A DNA stretch of 43,793 nt from Nitrospirota bacterium (lineage in GTDB: Bacteria; Nitrospirota; Nitrospiria; Nitrospirales; Nitrospiraceae), in assembly GCA_026387615.1 (NCBI GenBank), contig JAPLLI010000038.1, positions 1 through 43,793 on the forward strand, written 5' to 3'. Under the pieces are notes generated by a model, which had not been told where the DNA came from, did no database searches, and was given only the letters and a program-made list of their open reading frames with translations. Of the stretch, positions 8,607 to 17,330 are shown one piece after another. Position 1 is the stretch's first letter; every line of letters begins with the position of its first letter. The position numbers and the translations under genes are program-made.

Positions 8607-8768
8607 GATCTCCTGTGCCAAGCAGTTCTATCGAATGGCGTGACGTCCAAGGTTGTGCGGCTTGACCTTTCAGGGTTGATTCCGTACTCTTCAAAATCAT
8701 TCTTTCCTCATCGCAACAGCCAACAACATGCTTGATAGAGGTCGGCGACATGACGTGGACGGTCACCT

Positions 8769-10160
8769 ATGATTGATGGGGCGGCCTTTGCTGTAGGGTT
8801 TCTCGCGGGAGGTCTGCTCGGCGCGTTGATTGTCGGGGTTTGGATTGCCGCCCGCGTCCGCGCGAACTCGCAAGCGGAAGTCTTGACTGCCGGTGAACGG
8901 GCGCAGCGGGCAGAATCGCTGGCAGAGGAGTTGCGCCGCCAGGCTCAGCAAGATCGCCTCGATCTTGACCGGATCAGACAGGATCTTTCGGAGGCCTCCC
9001 AGGCTCGTGCGGTCGCGGAGACCAGGGCTACTGAGGCATCGCTCCATCTCAATGAACAAAAGACGCTGCTGGGCCAGGCCAGACAGGAATTGGCTGAGAC
9101 CTTCCAGGCCCTTTCAGGCGAAGCGCTCAAACAGAATAACGAAGCCTTCCTGAATCTTGCGCGCAGCTCATTCGAAACGCTCCAAGCCGAGGCCAAGGGC
9201 GATCTCGCCCAGCGGCAACAGGCGATCGACAGTTTAGTCAAACCGCTGCAAGACTCGCTGTCTCGATACGACGACCAGCTCCGGCAGCTGGAGCAATCGC
9301 GGCAGGCAGCCTATGGAGGCCTTGATCAGCATCTCAAACTCCTGGCCGAATCCCAGCAGAAACTGCAATCGGAGACGGGCAACCTCGTGAAGGCGTTGCG
9401 CGCGCCGGCCGTGCGCGGTCAATGGGGCGAGATTACGCTCAAGCGTGTGGCCGAGTTGTCCGGCATGGTGGCCCATTGCGATTTCTTCGAGCAGGAATCC
9501 ATCACGGTCGACGGCAGCCGGCTCCGCCCCGACATGGTGGTCCAGTTGCCGGGCGGGCGGCAGATCATCGTGGATGCCAAGACCGTGCTGGCCGGTTATC
9601 TGGATGCGCATGAAGCCTCGACGGAAGAACTGCGACTCGAAGGGATGCGCCGTCACGCGGCCCAAGTCCGGTCCCGCATGGACGAGTTGAGTCTGAAAGC
9701 CTACTGGAATCAATTTGCGCAGGCGCCGGAGTTTGTCGTGCTGTTTCTGCCGGGTGAACAGTTTCTGGGCGCCGCGTTGGAGCATGACCCCAGACTGATC
9801 GAAGACGGATTTCAGCGGAGCGTGGTCCTCGCGACCCCGACGACGCTGATGGCGCTCCTTCGGGCGGTGGCCTACGGATGGCGACAGGAGAAAATGACCG
9901 AGCATGCCGAGGAGGCCGGGCGGTTAGGGAAGGATCTTTACGAGCGGATGGCCGTGTTGACGGAACATCTGAACGACGTCGGACAGGCGCTGGGGAAGAG
10001 TGTCCTCTCGTACAACAAGGCGGTCGGGTCGCTTGAAACCAGGATCTTGCCGGCAGCCCGCCGGTTCAAGGAGCTGGGCGTCTCGTCGGAGAAAGAGATT
10101 CCCCGGTTAGACCCGGTTGAGTTTGTTTCACGCAAGGCCTTGCCCTTCGAGGCGGAATAA
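8769..10160 (+). CDS. rmuC: DNA recombination protein RmuC
   Basis: 463 residues. One N-terminal membrane segment (VGFLAGGLLGALIVGVWIAA) is followed by a long coiled coil rich in Gln, Glu and Ala (about 30-200). The conserved RmuC core then begins with VRGQWGEITLKRVAELSGM, continues with RLRPDMVVQLPGGRQIIVDAK, and has FVVLFLPGEQFLGAAL and ATPTTLMALLRAVAYGW. The PD-(D/E)XK-like core is thought to limit DNA inversions and rearrangements. It probably shares a transcript with the MazG-like gene, which starts nine bases after its stop. Confidence 0.92.
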   Translation: MIDGAAFAVGFLAGGLLGALIVGVWIAARVRANSQAEVLTAGERAQRAESLAEELRRQAQQDRLDLDRIRQDLSEASQARAVAETRATEASLHLNEQKTLLGQARQELAETFQALSGEALKQNNEAFLNLARSSFETLQAEAKGDLAQRQQAIDSLVKPLQDSLSRYDDQLRQLEQSRQAAYGGLDQHLKLLAESQQKLQSETGNLVKALRAPAVRGQWGEITLKRVAELSGMVAHCDFFEQESITVDGSRLRPDMVVQLPGGRQIIVDAKTVLAGYLDAHEASTEELRLEGMRRHAAQVRSRMDELSLKAYWNQFAQAPEFVVLFLPGEQFLGAALEHDPRLIEDGFQRSVVLATPTTLMALLRAVAYGWRQEKMTEHAEEAGRLGKDLYERMAVLTEHLNDVGQALGKSVLSYNKAVGSLETRILPAARRFKELGVSSEKEIPRLDPVEFVSRKALPFEAE

Positions 10161-10169
10161 GGAGTGCGT

Positions 10170-10571
10170 ATGATCGACGAGCAGGCGATGGTGGATGATT
10201 TCCATCGGGCATTCGATATTGTCGTCAGTCCCGCTCCGACGGTCGTCGACGGGCGGACGCGCGAGCTCCGGGTCAAACTGATTCAGGAAGAATTCGACGA
10301 GTTGAAAGAGGCGATGGAATCAGGCGATCTGCCGTCCATTGCCAAGGAGATGGCCGACCTTCTCTACGTCGTCTATGGCACGGCTGTGTCCTATGGCATC
10401 GATATGGATCCGGTCTTTCGGGAGGTTCATCGTTCCAATATGAGTAAAGTCGGCGGGCACAAGCGTGAAGATGGGAAATGGGTGAAGCCCGCCACCTATT
10501 CGCCGGCGCGCATCGAACCGATCCTCGCGGCGCAGGGGCCGGCAGAGGGTGAGGTCCGCTCCGGTTCATAG
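10170..10571 (+). CDS. MazG-like / HisE-like nucleotide pyrophosphohydrolase
   Basis: 133 residues. The all-helical MazG fold is shown by KLIQEEFDELKEAM followed by KEMADLLYVVYGTAV: the ExxE...ExxD acidic residues bind the Mg that activates water. The tail FREVHRSNMSKVGG is typical of the COG4696-type phosphoribosyl-ATP-pyrophosphohydrolase-like group. It probably cleaves a non-canonical NTP to NMP and pyrophosphate. I chose ATG at 10170 because AAGGAG at 10159-10164 lies five bases upstream; the GTG at 10164 lies within that site. Neighbour rmuC suggests a genome-maintenance role, which is inference. Confidence 0.82.
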   Translation: MIDEQAMVDDFHRAFDIVVSPAPTVVDGRTRELRVKLIQEEFDELKEAMESGDLPSIAKEMADLLYVVYGTAVSYGIDMDPVFREVHRSNMSKVGGHKREDGKWVKPATYSPARIEPILAAQGPAEGEVRSGS

Positions 10572-10671
10572 CAGAACAGCATCGTCTCTACAGGGATTGC
10601 GCTTCGTCCTCGTAACCTGCCAGCCGACTTCTATTTCAGCCACAGTTCTGAGCAAAACGCTTCCGCAGGGT

Positions 10672-11544
10672 TTACTTCGCGGCACGTCTTACTTGATGTG
10701 ACGCGGGGACGACCACATTGTCGAGGAGCCGAACTGTGCCGATTTTGATTGCGCCGAGCAATAGGACGCGGCCTGTGATGTGCGTGAGGGGTGCCAGGCT
10801 TGCCGGATCGCAGAGGGCAAAGTACTCGATGAGCGCTGCCGGCTCCTGTTCGACCGTCTGCCGCATGATCCGCTCGACCATCGACGCATGTCTTCTTCCC
10901 GCCTGGATGGCCCGGCGACCGGCCTGGAGAGCCTGGTAGAGGATGGTGGCGGCCTGGCGGTTCTCAGGCGAGAGGTACCGGTTGCGAGAACTCATCGCGA
11001 GCCCGTCCTGCTCCCTGATGGTGGGCCGGACGTCGATGGTGACTCCCAGATTCAAATCCGTGACGAGTCTCTTCACTGCCATGGCCTGTTGATAGTCTTT
11101 CTGGCCGAACAGGGCCAGATGGGGCCGCACAATCCCGAAGAGTTTCGTCACTACTGTAGCGACGCCAGCGAAGTGATGGGGCCTGGCTACTCCTTCCCAT
11201 CGCTGCGCAATTTCTGGAACCGTCACCATGGTTTGAAAGCCCTCCGGATACATCGTGTCGGCCGTCGGCTCAAAACAGACATCCACCCCCTCTTCGCGGC
11301 AGAGGGTCCGATCGGCGGCAATCGGGCGAGGATATTTGGCGAGGTCCTCAGTCGGGCCGAACTGGGTCGGATTCACGAAGATGCTCACGACGAGCGCATC
11401 GCATTGTAAGCGCGCGGCTCGGATAAGGGCACGATGGCCATCATGCAGCGCGCCCATTGTGGGTACGAATCCGATCGTAAGGCCTTCCCTGCGGAGCCGT
11501 TCACTCCAGGCAGCCATGGATTGTGGGGAGCGAATAATCTTCAT
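10672..11544 (-). CDS. panC: Pantothenate synthetase
   Basis: 290 residues, the usual length. The cytidylyltransferase-like fold shows VPTMGALHDGHRALI near the N-terminus, VSIFVNPTQFGPTEDLAKYPR, FGQKDYQQ and AMSSRNRYLSPENR. The enzyme joins pantoate and beta-alanine using ATP, in the vitamin B5 and coenzyme A pathway. Its start overlaps the end of folK by four bases (ATG at 11544, stop of folK at 11541), so the two genes are translationally coupled with folK first. Confidence 0.95.
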   Translation of the reverse strand: MKIIRSPQSMAAWSERLRREGLTIGFVPTMGALHDGHRALIRAARLQCDALVVSIFVNPTQFGPTEDLAKYPRPIAADRTLCREEGVDVCFEPTADTMYPEGFQTMVTVPEIAQRWEGVARPHHFAGVATVVTKLFGIVRPHLALFGQKDYQQAMAVKRLVTDLNLGVTIDVRPTIREQDGLAMSSRNRYLSPENRQAATILYQALQAGRRAIQAGRRHASMVERIMRQTVEQEPAALIEYFALCDPASLAPLTHITGRVLLLGAIKIGTVRLLDNVVVPASHQVRRAAK

Positions 11545-12095
11545 GTGTCCTGGGACTGGCTGCAGACAGGGCGTGAGCCGTAGCGGGTCGAGGGCTGGGG
11601 AAACAGGAGCCGGACTTCCGGCTGTTTCCCCGCCTCGGCAAGCAACTGGCTAACCGTGCGTTGAAGTGAGGGATGGAGGAAGAGCGGATCGAGTTCGTTC
11701 AAGGGCATGAGGACGAACCGGCGTTGGTGCATGCGAGGATGAGGCACAGCGAGATCCGGCTCGTCGATGATCCGTTGGCCGTAGAGCAAGATGTCCAGAT
11801 CGATAGTCCTGGGGCCTGACCGATTCTCCTCAGCCCGGCCGAGCGCCCGCTCGATCTCTCGCAGGATGGTCAGGAGGCTGTTTGGCGTGATATCGGTTTC
11901 GATCTGCACGACGCCGTTCAGAAACCATCCGTCTCCCGGCTGGGCATGGTCGTTCACCGGCTCTGTCTCATAGAGCAGCGACACGCCCAGGAGCTGGGAG
12001 TGGGGCAAGAGGCTCAGCAATGTCACGGCCCGATCGCAGAAATCCAGCCGATCGCCGACATTCGAGCCAAATCCGATGAAGACTGTCTCGCGCAT
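11541..12095 (-). CDS. folK: 2-amino-4-hydroxy-6-hydroxymethyldihydropteridine diphosphokinase
   Basis: 184 residues. It opens with VFIGFGSNVGDRLDF and holds the HPPK signature GPRTIDLDILLYG at about residues 98-110, with PHPRMHQRRFVLMPL after it. The enzyme transfers pyrophosphate from ATP to hydroxymethyl-dihydropterin in folate synthesis. Coupled to panC by a four-base overlap. A family D repeat separates it from dapL upstream. The C-terminus is about 20 residues longer than in short homologues, with no motif in the extension. Confidence 0.93.
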   Translation of the reverse strand: MRETVFIGFGSNVGDRLDFCDRAVTLLSLLPHSQLLGVSLLYETEPVNDHAQPGDGWFLNGVVQIETDITPNSLLTILREIERALGRAEENRSGPRTIDLDILLYGQRIIDEPDLAVPHPRMHQRRFVLMPLNELDPLFLHPSLQRTVSQLLAEAGKQPEVRLLFPQPSTRYGSRPVCSQSQDT

Positions 12096-12099
12096 ATTC

Positions 12100-12187
12100 A
12101 GTGATGGGTGATCTGTGAGTAGTGATGGGTGAAGGGCGAAATGAGGCCGGCTTGGCGCTCGTCACCCTTCACCTATCACGCATCACT
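12100..12187. repeat. Family D palindromic repeat, copy 1
   Basis: GTGATGGGTGAAGGGCG on the left pairs with CACCCTTCACCTATCAC on the right around a GC-rich centre. The left arm repeats the word GTGATGGGTGA twice. The same words occur at 37011-37050. It fills the whole space between dapL and folK. Confidence 0.6.
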
Positions 12188-13361
12188 AGAACCCTGCCTT
12201 TCTAATCCGCTCCACCGCTTCCGCTAATCGTTCTTTCGTCGTGCAGACGGTCATCCGGATATAGCCTTCGCCCGGCGCCCCGAAGCCGTTGCCCGGCGTC
12301 GTGACGATTCCCGCCTTCTCCAGCAAATGAGCGGTGAAGGAGGCGGAGGTATAGCCCTTCGGCACCGTGACCCAGATGTAGAAGGCGGCAGGAGGCGAAT
12401 CGACTTCCAGCCCGAGCTGCTTGAGGCCTGGGACGAGGGTGTCGCGCCGTTCCTGATAGATCTTGCGCAGGCCGTCTGTGACTGAGTCATCCAGTCCCAG
12501 CGCCGTGATCCCCGCGGCTTGCACCGCTTCGAACACGCCTGAGTCCAGCTGGCTTTTGACCTTGCCCAGCCCGGCCAAGACGTCCTTGTTGCCGACGACG
12601 AATCCGAGCCGCCAGCCCGTCATGTTGTAGGTCTTGGAGAGCGAATGGAACTCCACGCCGACATCCTTCGCGCCGTCGATTTCCATGAAGCTGACAGGAG
12701 GTTTGCCGTCGTAATAAATCTCCGAGTAGGCCGCATCGTGACAGACGATGATCTGGTTCTCCCGGGCGAATTCGACGACGCGCTTGAAGTAGTCTTTGCT
12801 CATGATGACCGAGGTCGGGTTGTTCGGGGAGTTCAGCCACATCAACTTGGCTTTCTTGGCCACGTCTTTCGGAATCGCATCGAGGTCCGGCAGGAATCCG
12901 TTGGCCTTGGTGAGGGGCATGATGTGCGAGATGCCGCCGCAGAAGCCGGTGCCGACCGGATAGACCGGATAGCCGGGGCTCGGGACCAGGACGATGTCGC
13001 CTGGATCAACGAAGGCCAGGTGGATATGGCCGATCCCTTCCTTCGAGCCGATCAGCGTCAGCACTTCGTCGGCAGGGTTCAGCGTGACGTTGAACCGGCG
13101 CTTATACCAATCGGCCACGGCGGTCCGGAACGACAACATGCCTTCATAGGAGGGATATTGATGGTGCTTCGGATTCTTGGCGGCTTGCGCCAGGCTCTCG
13201 ATAATCGGGGCAGGCGTCGGCAGATCGGGATCGCCGATGCCTAAATTAATGATATCGACTCCCTTGGCCATCGCTGCCTGCTTCATCTTGTCGATGGCGG
13301 CGAAGAGATAGGGGGGGAGGGTCTTGATTCGGGTGGCCACTTCAATGGGGAAACCAGACAT
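12186..13361 (-). CDS. dapL: LL-diaminopimelate aminotransferase
   Basis: 391 residues, fold type I PLP aminotransferase. IINLGIGDPDLPTPAPIIES, HHQYPSYEGMLSFR, WLNSPNNPTS and CHDAAYSEIYYDG are the substrate and cofactor motifs; the PLP lysine is K243 in SLSKTYNMTGWRLGF. This set matches the DapL2 type, which makes LL-diaminopimelate directly from tetrahydrodipicolinate and glutamate for lysine and peptidoglycan. A broader alanine or aspartate aminotransferase role cannot be excluded. AAAGGAG lies about ten bases before the ATG at 13361. Confidence 0.87.
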   Translation of the reverse strand: MSGFPIEVATRIKTLPPYLFAAIDKMKQAAMAKGVDIINLGIGDPDLPTPAPIIESLAQAAKNPKHHQYPSYEGMLSFRTAVADWYKRRFNVTLNPADEVLTLIGSKEGIGHIHLAFVDPGDIVLVPSPGYPVYPVGTGFCGGISHIMPLTKANGFLPDLDAIPKDVAKKAKLMWLNSPNNPTSVIMSKDYFKRVVEFARENQIIVCHDAAYSEIYYDGKPPVSFMEIDGAKDVGVEFHSLSKTYNMTGWRLGFVVGNKDVLAGLGKVKSQLDSGVFEAVQAAGITALGLDDSVTDGLRKIYQERRDTLVPGLKQLGLEVDSPPAAFYIWVTVPKGYTSASFTAHLLEKAGIVTTPGNGFGAPGEGYIRMTVCTTKERLAEAVERIRKAGF

Positions 13362-13391
13362 GCGAACAGGCTCCTTTCGTCAATCGATCGG

Positions 13392-13486
13392 TAAGTCTAA
13401 AGTCATCAAGTCGTCACGTCATCACGTCTTCAAGTCGGGGTGGGATTTCCGCAGACTTTCGACTTGATGACGTTCGAACTTTTCGA
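13392..13486. repeat. Family C palindromic repeat, copy 1
   Basis: The left arm is built of slipped words AAGTCTAAAGTCATCAAGTC and the right arm of their complements, GACTTTCGACTTGATGAC. Related copies lie at 26850-26929 and 31811-31890. It sits between the glutamine amidotransferase and dapL. Confidence 0.65.
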
Positions 13487-13530
13487 CAAGAGGAGTTAAG
13501 ACTACAGCAGGAATGAGGCTGCAATCAACG

Positions 13531-14214
13531 TTAAGAAGTGAGGAGGTGACTGATGAGCCGGTCCGCCGCCTTGTGCAGGGCAGGAAGGTGCGGTAGCGCC
13601 GTCGCTGTGATTTCCTGCGCCGTTACGCGCGCTTTCGTGAGGTCCGGCGCACATTCGCGGCATAAGGATTCGATCCCGCGCTCTTCCACTTCCAGATGGA
13701 ACAGGAGCCCATAGGCGCGAGAACCATAGCGAAAGGCCTGGAGGGGGGCGACGTCAGATCCGGCCAGGGGAATAGAATTTTGGGGGAGGTCAAAGATTTC
13801 CCCGTGCCACTCGAAGACAGGAAAGGTCTCGGGGCATGACCCGAACACTGGATCTTGCTGACCTTCCTCGGTCAGGTGGATTGGCGTCATCCCGATTTCC
13901 AGTTTCTTGCCGGGCCGGACCGTCGCTCCTAAGGCCTTCGCCATAAACTGACTGCCTAGGCAGATGCCGAGCACCGTCTGGCCAGCCAGCAGTGCTGATC
14001 GAATAAACGAGGTCTCTTCTGCAATCCAGGGGTCGGGATCGTTCACCGACATGGGTCCGCCCATGACGATCAGCAGGTCGCCGGCATCCTGAGGCAGCCC
14101 GACCGCGGGAACCAGATACTGTTCGATCGAAACCCCTCGTTTGGCGAGCGCGGTGGTAAGGGCGCCAGGGCCTTCAAAGGGGACATGTTGGAGGCAGACC
14201 GCGCGCATTGACAC
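13531..14214 (-). CDS. Class I glutamine amidotransferase domain protein (GMP-synthase-like)
   Basis: 227 residues. The catalytic triad is visible: C85 in VLGICLGSQFMAKALGA, H173 and E175 in LLFHLEVEE. MGGPMSVNDPDPW is the typical N-terminal loop of this stand-alone GATase group. Such proteins release ammonia from glutamine or act as gamma-glutamyl hydrolases or ligases; the partner or acceptor is not visible here, since no synthetase domain follows. Cytoplasmic. The gene is monocistronic on the minus strand. Confidence 0.82.
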   Translation of the reverse strand: MSMRAVCLQHVPFEGPGALTTALAKRGVSIEQYLVPAVGLPQDAGDLLIVMGGPMSVNDPDPWIAEETSFIRSALLAGQTVLGICLGSQFMAKALGATVRPGKKLEIGMTPIHLTEEGQQDPVFGSCPETFPVFEWHGEIFDLPQNSIPLAGSDVAPLQAFRYGSRAYGLLFHLEVEERGIESLCRECAPDLTKARVTAQEITATALPHLPALHKAADRLISHLLTS

Positions 14215-14388
14215 CTTAGGGTCGACGAATTAGGATTTGGCTGCGACAGGTCCGAGTGATACCCGATTCGGGTGCCGACTTCAAGCTGAGGCTATGGCGC
14301 TGAACCTCATATCGAAGGCGCGATGGACGCCCGCTCGTTCTGGTCATATACTAGGCACAAGGCTGTTCTTCTTGTAGAGTAAAACGAT

Positions 14389-14598
14389 ATGGCATTTCCG
14401 TCAGACGATCCCGCGCAAATTCAGATCCAGCTGGAGCTGGAGGGGTTGAAGCGAACGTTGCAGTGGACAGAGATTCAGCAGGAGCAGCTGTTGAATCGGC
14501 TGGACCTGCTGCGGATCGAGAATACCCGTTTGCAGGATCGTGTGGAGGAGTTGGTCCGTGAGGTCGAAGGGCTGAAGCAGCAGCAGCCGCTCTTTTGA
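14389..14598 (+). CDS. Small coiled-coil protein, unknown function
   Basis: 69 residues. After a short N-terminus the chain is a continuous heptad pattern: LELEGLKRTLQWTEIQQEQL, then LLNRLDLLRIENTRLQDRV, then EELVREVEGLK, ending QQQPLF. Leucines in a and d positions predict a dimeric coiled coil of about 55 residues. A weak GAG site precedes the ATG. It is convergent with the methyltransferase gene. I do not recognise a family; it could be a SlyX-like or cell-division-type mini coiled coil. The clean heptads argue that it is translated. Confidence 0.6.
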   Translation: MAFPSDDPAQIQIQLELEGLKRTLQWTEIQQEQLLNRLDLLRIENTRLQDRVEELVREVEGLKQQQPLF

Positions 14599-14605
14599 CC
14601 GGTCG

Positions 14606-15328
14606 TTACGCCAGGGCTTGGCCGTTGTGTTCTGAGAGGTGCGTGCCGTTGCTGTGCGTGTAGGCCGCGGCGCCGTTCCCGTTCTTTACGGCGCTGACAG
14701 GCGTTTTCCCGTTTTTCCCGTTCACACATTCCACTAACACCCAGAACCGCAACGGATTCACATTCTGCTTTCGGGCTACGTGCAGTGACGTGCCTTCGAG
14801 CACGGTTTGGAGCGACAGGTCGGTCCGCCATCCCAAGTGTTTCGTGATAGGGGAGATGACTCGCTCCATGGCGGCGATGAATTTATTGTCGGTGCTGAAG
14901 TGGTTCAGCATGATGATGCGCCCGCCCGGCCGGCAAACGCGGATCATCTCATTGACCACCTTGCGGTAGTCGGGGACGGCGGTGACGACGTAGGCTGCGA
15001 CGACGGTATCGAAGCTATCGTCCGTGAAATCCATGGCGCCGGCATCCATCCGATGGAGTTGCACATGATCCATCTGGTGCTCTGCCGCTCGCTGCTTGGC
15101 TTTATCCAACATGCCTGCTGAGAAGTCGATTCCGACGATCTGACAGTGGCGAGGGTACATCGGCAGGGCCAGCCCGGTGCCGACTCCGACTTCAAGGATT
15201 TTTTCGTCAGGCTGGACATCCAGATTCCGGATCACGGACTCACGTCCCTCGTGGAACACTTTGCCGAAAATCCGATCATAGATTCCGGCGTAGGACGTAT
15301 AGACTCGTTCAACTTTCGCTAAATCCAT
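14606..15328 (-). CDS. SAM-dependent methyltransferase, PmtA-like (phosphatidylethanolamine N-methyltransferase type)
   Basis: 240 residues. VERVYTSYAGIYDRIFGKVF then HEGRESVIR at the N-terminus is the start typical of bacterial PE N-methyltransferases. SAM motif I is ILEVGVGTGLALPMYP (44-59), motif II area IVGIDFSAGMLDKAK, and MIRVCRPGGRIIMLNHF is post-II. It could convert phosphatidylethanolamine to phosphatidylcholine; a quinone or other lipid substrate is possible. The start at 15328 has GGAGG four bases upstream; the longer open frame upstream lacks one. The last 40 residues are an Asn/Gly/His-rich tail (VKNGNGAAAYTHSNGTH) outside the fold, which is unusual. Confidence 0.78.
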   Translation of the reverse strand: MDLAKVERVYTSYAGIYDRIFGKVFHEGRESVIRNLDVQPDEKILEVGVGTGLALPMYPRHCQIVGIDFSAGMLDKAKQRAAEHQMDHVQLHRMDAGAMDFTDDSFDTVVAAYVVTAVPDYRKVVNEMIRVCRPGGRIIMLNHFSTDNKFIAAMERVISPITKHLGWRTDLSLQTVLEGTSLHVARKQNVNPLRFWVLVECVNGKNGKTPVSAVKNGNGAAAYTHSNGTHLSEHNGQALA

Positions 15329-15562
15329 GGCACCTCCGGCTCCCCATCTCGTGCGACCTGCGCGCCCCGACAAGGCGGGGATGGCGCGGAGGGTCGCAGC
15401 TCCAGTAGGGAGAAATTTGATGGCAGAGCATTTGAATGGAGCGAGGAAGCCCCGCCTGAACAAGAAACCGCGCTACTGTAGCCAACTCGCTGTGGTGAGT
15501 CAACAGATACCCTCGGTTCGGTGACTTGATTCGGCCTGGGCCCCTATGGGATAGGTACGAGC

Positions 15563-16183
15563 ATGATCCTCGCAGGTTTCTTCGCCGGTGCTTTGTGTCT
15601 TGGCCTCATTCTTGGAGACTGGCTCTATTTCCTGCGTCTCACGCCGGATGCGAGCCGGTACGGATGTGGGGTGGCCCGTATGCAGGATCGGTTCACCCAG
15701 ATAACGATGACGCAGCTGGCGGCTCGGTTCGATGCAGGCGGCCTCTTGACCTTGCCGCATGGAACCGCGCGGTTCTTTCCTTCTCTCAACCAGATCGTGA
15801 TTCGTCAGAAATACCGGCTCTTCGCAATCGGCTTTCGAACCTTATGGCCCTTGAAAGGGTTGATTGCTCTCTCGCCGGAAGACGGGGCCATTTCGATGCT
15901 GTGCCGGAAGCTTACGCCCTGGTCCTCGGTTTTGTTCACCGGTCTTTGGTTTGTCCTGGTGCTGGTGGGCATGGTGGGCGCCGTGATTGCCTTGTTTCTT
16001 GAAGGCGAGCTGGCCTCGGCCGGCGGCATGGTATTGGCGCTCGGGATTGTCGGGTTGGGACTGGTATTTGTTCTGTCAGGAGCGATTACGATAGTGTTCG
16101 CGTATCGGCTGGAGAACGCCAGGTTGACGACGGTGTATCAAGAACTGCGGGAAGTGCTTGAGGGGACTAGATCCCAGTCTTGA
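15563..16183 (+). CDS. Hypothetical three-pass membrane protein
   Basis: 206 residues. Hydrophobic segments lie at about 2-24 (ILAGFFAGALCLGLILGDWL), 120-142 (SSVLFTGLWFVLVLVGMVGA) and 155-180 (GMVLALGIVGLGLVFVLSGA). Between the first and second is a soluble stretch with TARFFPSLNQIVIRQKYRLF, which resembles a small PH-like beta domain. No family is recognised. A family A repeat begins just after its stop. Confidence 0.65.
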   Translation: MILAGFFAGALCLGLILGDWLYFLRLTPDASRYGCGVARMQDRFTQITMTQLAARFDAGGLLTLPHGTARFFPSLNQIVIRQKYRLFAIGFRTLWPLKGLIALSPEDGAISMLCRKLTPWSSVLFTGLWFVLVLVGMVGAVIALFLEGELASAGGMVLALGIVGLGLVFVLSGAITIVFAYRLENARLTTVYQELREVLEGTRSQS

Positions 16184-16188
16184 GACAA

Positions 16189-16292
16189 GCCTGGTCTATC
16201 TGGTCTTTCTTGTCTGTCTGGTTTCTCTGGCCAGTCTCATTTAATTAAACTAGCCAGACAGACCGAACAGACCAGATAGACCAAATGAACAA
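16189..16292. repeat. Family A palindromic repeat, copy 2
   Basis: GGTCTATCTGGTC and TTGTCTGTCTGG on the left pair with CCAGACAGACC and GACCAGATAGACC on the right across TTTAATTAAA. It lies between the convergent ends of the membrane protein and the 16295-16672 gene, so terminator activity on both strands is plausible. Confidence 0.7.
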
Positions 16293-16294
16293 GA

Positions 16295-16672
16295 TTAGGA
16301 ACGATAGAGGCTCAGGAACTGATCATATTCGGCGGGGAGATTCAGGTCGGACCGGTTGCGGGCAAGTCCGGCAATAATGCCGCGGTGTTTTTTGCTGAGG
16401 CCGGAAGATTCGAAGGCTTGGCGGAACTGTTGCCACTTGGCGGCGGCGTCGGTTGCCAGGTTCGCACGTTCTGCTGGCGGCAAGGAATGGAGCGAAGTTG
16501 TGAGGCCACGAATGGCTTTCTCGACGCTTTCATAGGGCGGCGCCAGCTTGAGCTGGGCGTAGAAGGTTTCGAGGTGATGACGGAACTCCTCTCGGAGCGT
16601 CAGGGTATAATCGGTTGGGGTTGCAGGTTCAGACATCATGGCTTGGACGGATGATACGGGAAGAGCGGTCAT
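16295..16672 (-). CDS. Hypothetical helical protein
   Basis: 125 residues, almost all predicted helix: LREEFRHHLETFYAQLKLAP, SVEKAIRGLTTSLHSLPPAE, AAAKWQQFRQAF, and a basic SGLSKKHRGIIAGLARNR. No signal peptide or known motif is seen. Codon use matches neighbours and the opposite strand has no better frame. An ATG at 16636 is an alternative start (MSEPATPTDY). Function unknown. Confidence 0.55.
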   Translation of the reverse strand: MTALPVSSVQAMMSEPATPTDYTLTLREEFRHHLETFYAQLKLAPPYESVEKAIRGLTTSLHSLPPAERANLATDAAAKWQQFRQAFESSGLSKKHRGIIAGLARNRSDLNLPAEYDQFLSLYRS

Positions 16673-16688
16673 GGTGACAACAGGCTAG

Positions 16689-16794
16689 CAGGTTGCTGGG
16701 AAAGTCCGCCAGCCAGGAAACGCTGAACGGTGAGCGATGAACGATGGCACGATTGTCGCTTCGGTGTTCCGCGTTTATCGTTCAGAGTTCACAG
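16689..16794. repeat. Family E intergenic repeat, copy 2
   Basis: CTGAACGGTGAGCGATGAAC on the left, and GTTCCGCGTTTATCGTTCAG on the right, form a palindrome. The left 37 bases match 43755-43791 with one mismatch by hand count. It lies upstream of the His-rich lipoprotein gene. Confidence 0.65.
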
Positions 16795-16828
16795 TTGTGT
16801 ATTGCATTCTATATACAGGGAGGATCGT

Positions 16829-17311
16829 ATGAAACGCATTCAACGGTATGTGCTCGGGCTCGTGGCAGTGTTTGCCTTGGCTGGTTGTTCGTCCCACCAT
16901 CATCATGAGATGGGCGGTGAAGGAAAAGGGGAGAACTATTGGCAGAAGGGGCAGCAAGACATGGCCTCTTTGATTGATCGTACAGTCAAGGATCCGGCGA
17001 AGGCCCAGCAAGTGAAGGCGATCGTGAGCGATGTTGTCGCGGAATTGAGATCGAGCCGCGAACAAGCTCGTGCATCCCACCGCCGGCTATATGAGTTAAA
17101 CGCGAATTATGCGGCGACTCCCGAAGAGTTCACCCAGGCGTTAGATGACGCGAGCAATCAGCGGATGCAGTCGGCCGCGAAGATTCTTGCGCTCCGCTTC
17201 AAGATGAAGGACCTGATGACGGGGGAAGAGTGGAAGGCCCTGTCTGACCAGATGCTGTCTTACAGCAGCCGGTATCGGCATAGCGAGTCGTCGCCCAAGA
17301 GCAGCTACTAG
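16829..17311 (+). CDS. His-rich lipoprotein, CpxP/Spy-like periplasmic metal-sensor size
   Basis: 160 residues. Signal MKRIQRYVLGLVAVFALAGC has lipobox LAGC, followed directly by SSHHHHEMGG, a four-His cluster able to bind metal. The rest is helical: KAQQVKAIVSDVVAELRSSR, YAATPEEFTQALDDASNQRM, and AAKILALRFKMKDLMTGEEW. That hairpin layout with 'LT.EEW'-like ends resembles the heavy-metal resistance CpxP/CnrX/Spy group, inferred from pattern only. GGGAGG lies seven bases before the ATG at 16829. It stands alone and is convergent with the propeller gene across a family P palindrome. Confidence 0.72.
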   Translation: MKRIQRYVLGLVAVFALAGCSSHHHHEMGGEGKGENYWQKGQQDMASLIDRTVKDPAKAQQVKAIVSDVVAELRSSREQARASHRRLYELNANYAATPEEFTQALDDASNQRMQSAAKILALRFKMKDLMTGEEWKALSDQMLSYSSRYRHSESSPKSSY

Positions 17312-17330
17312 CGGGCTGCTGAAAATGGGA

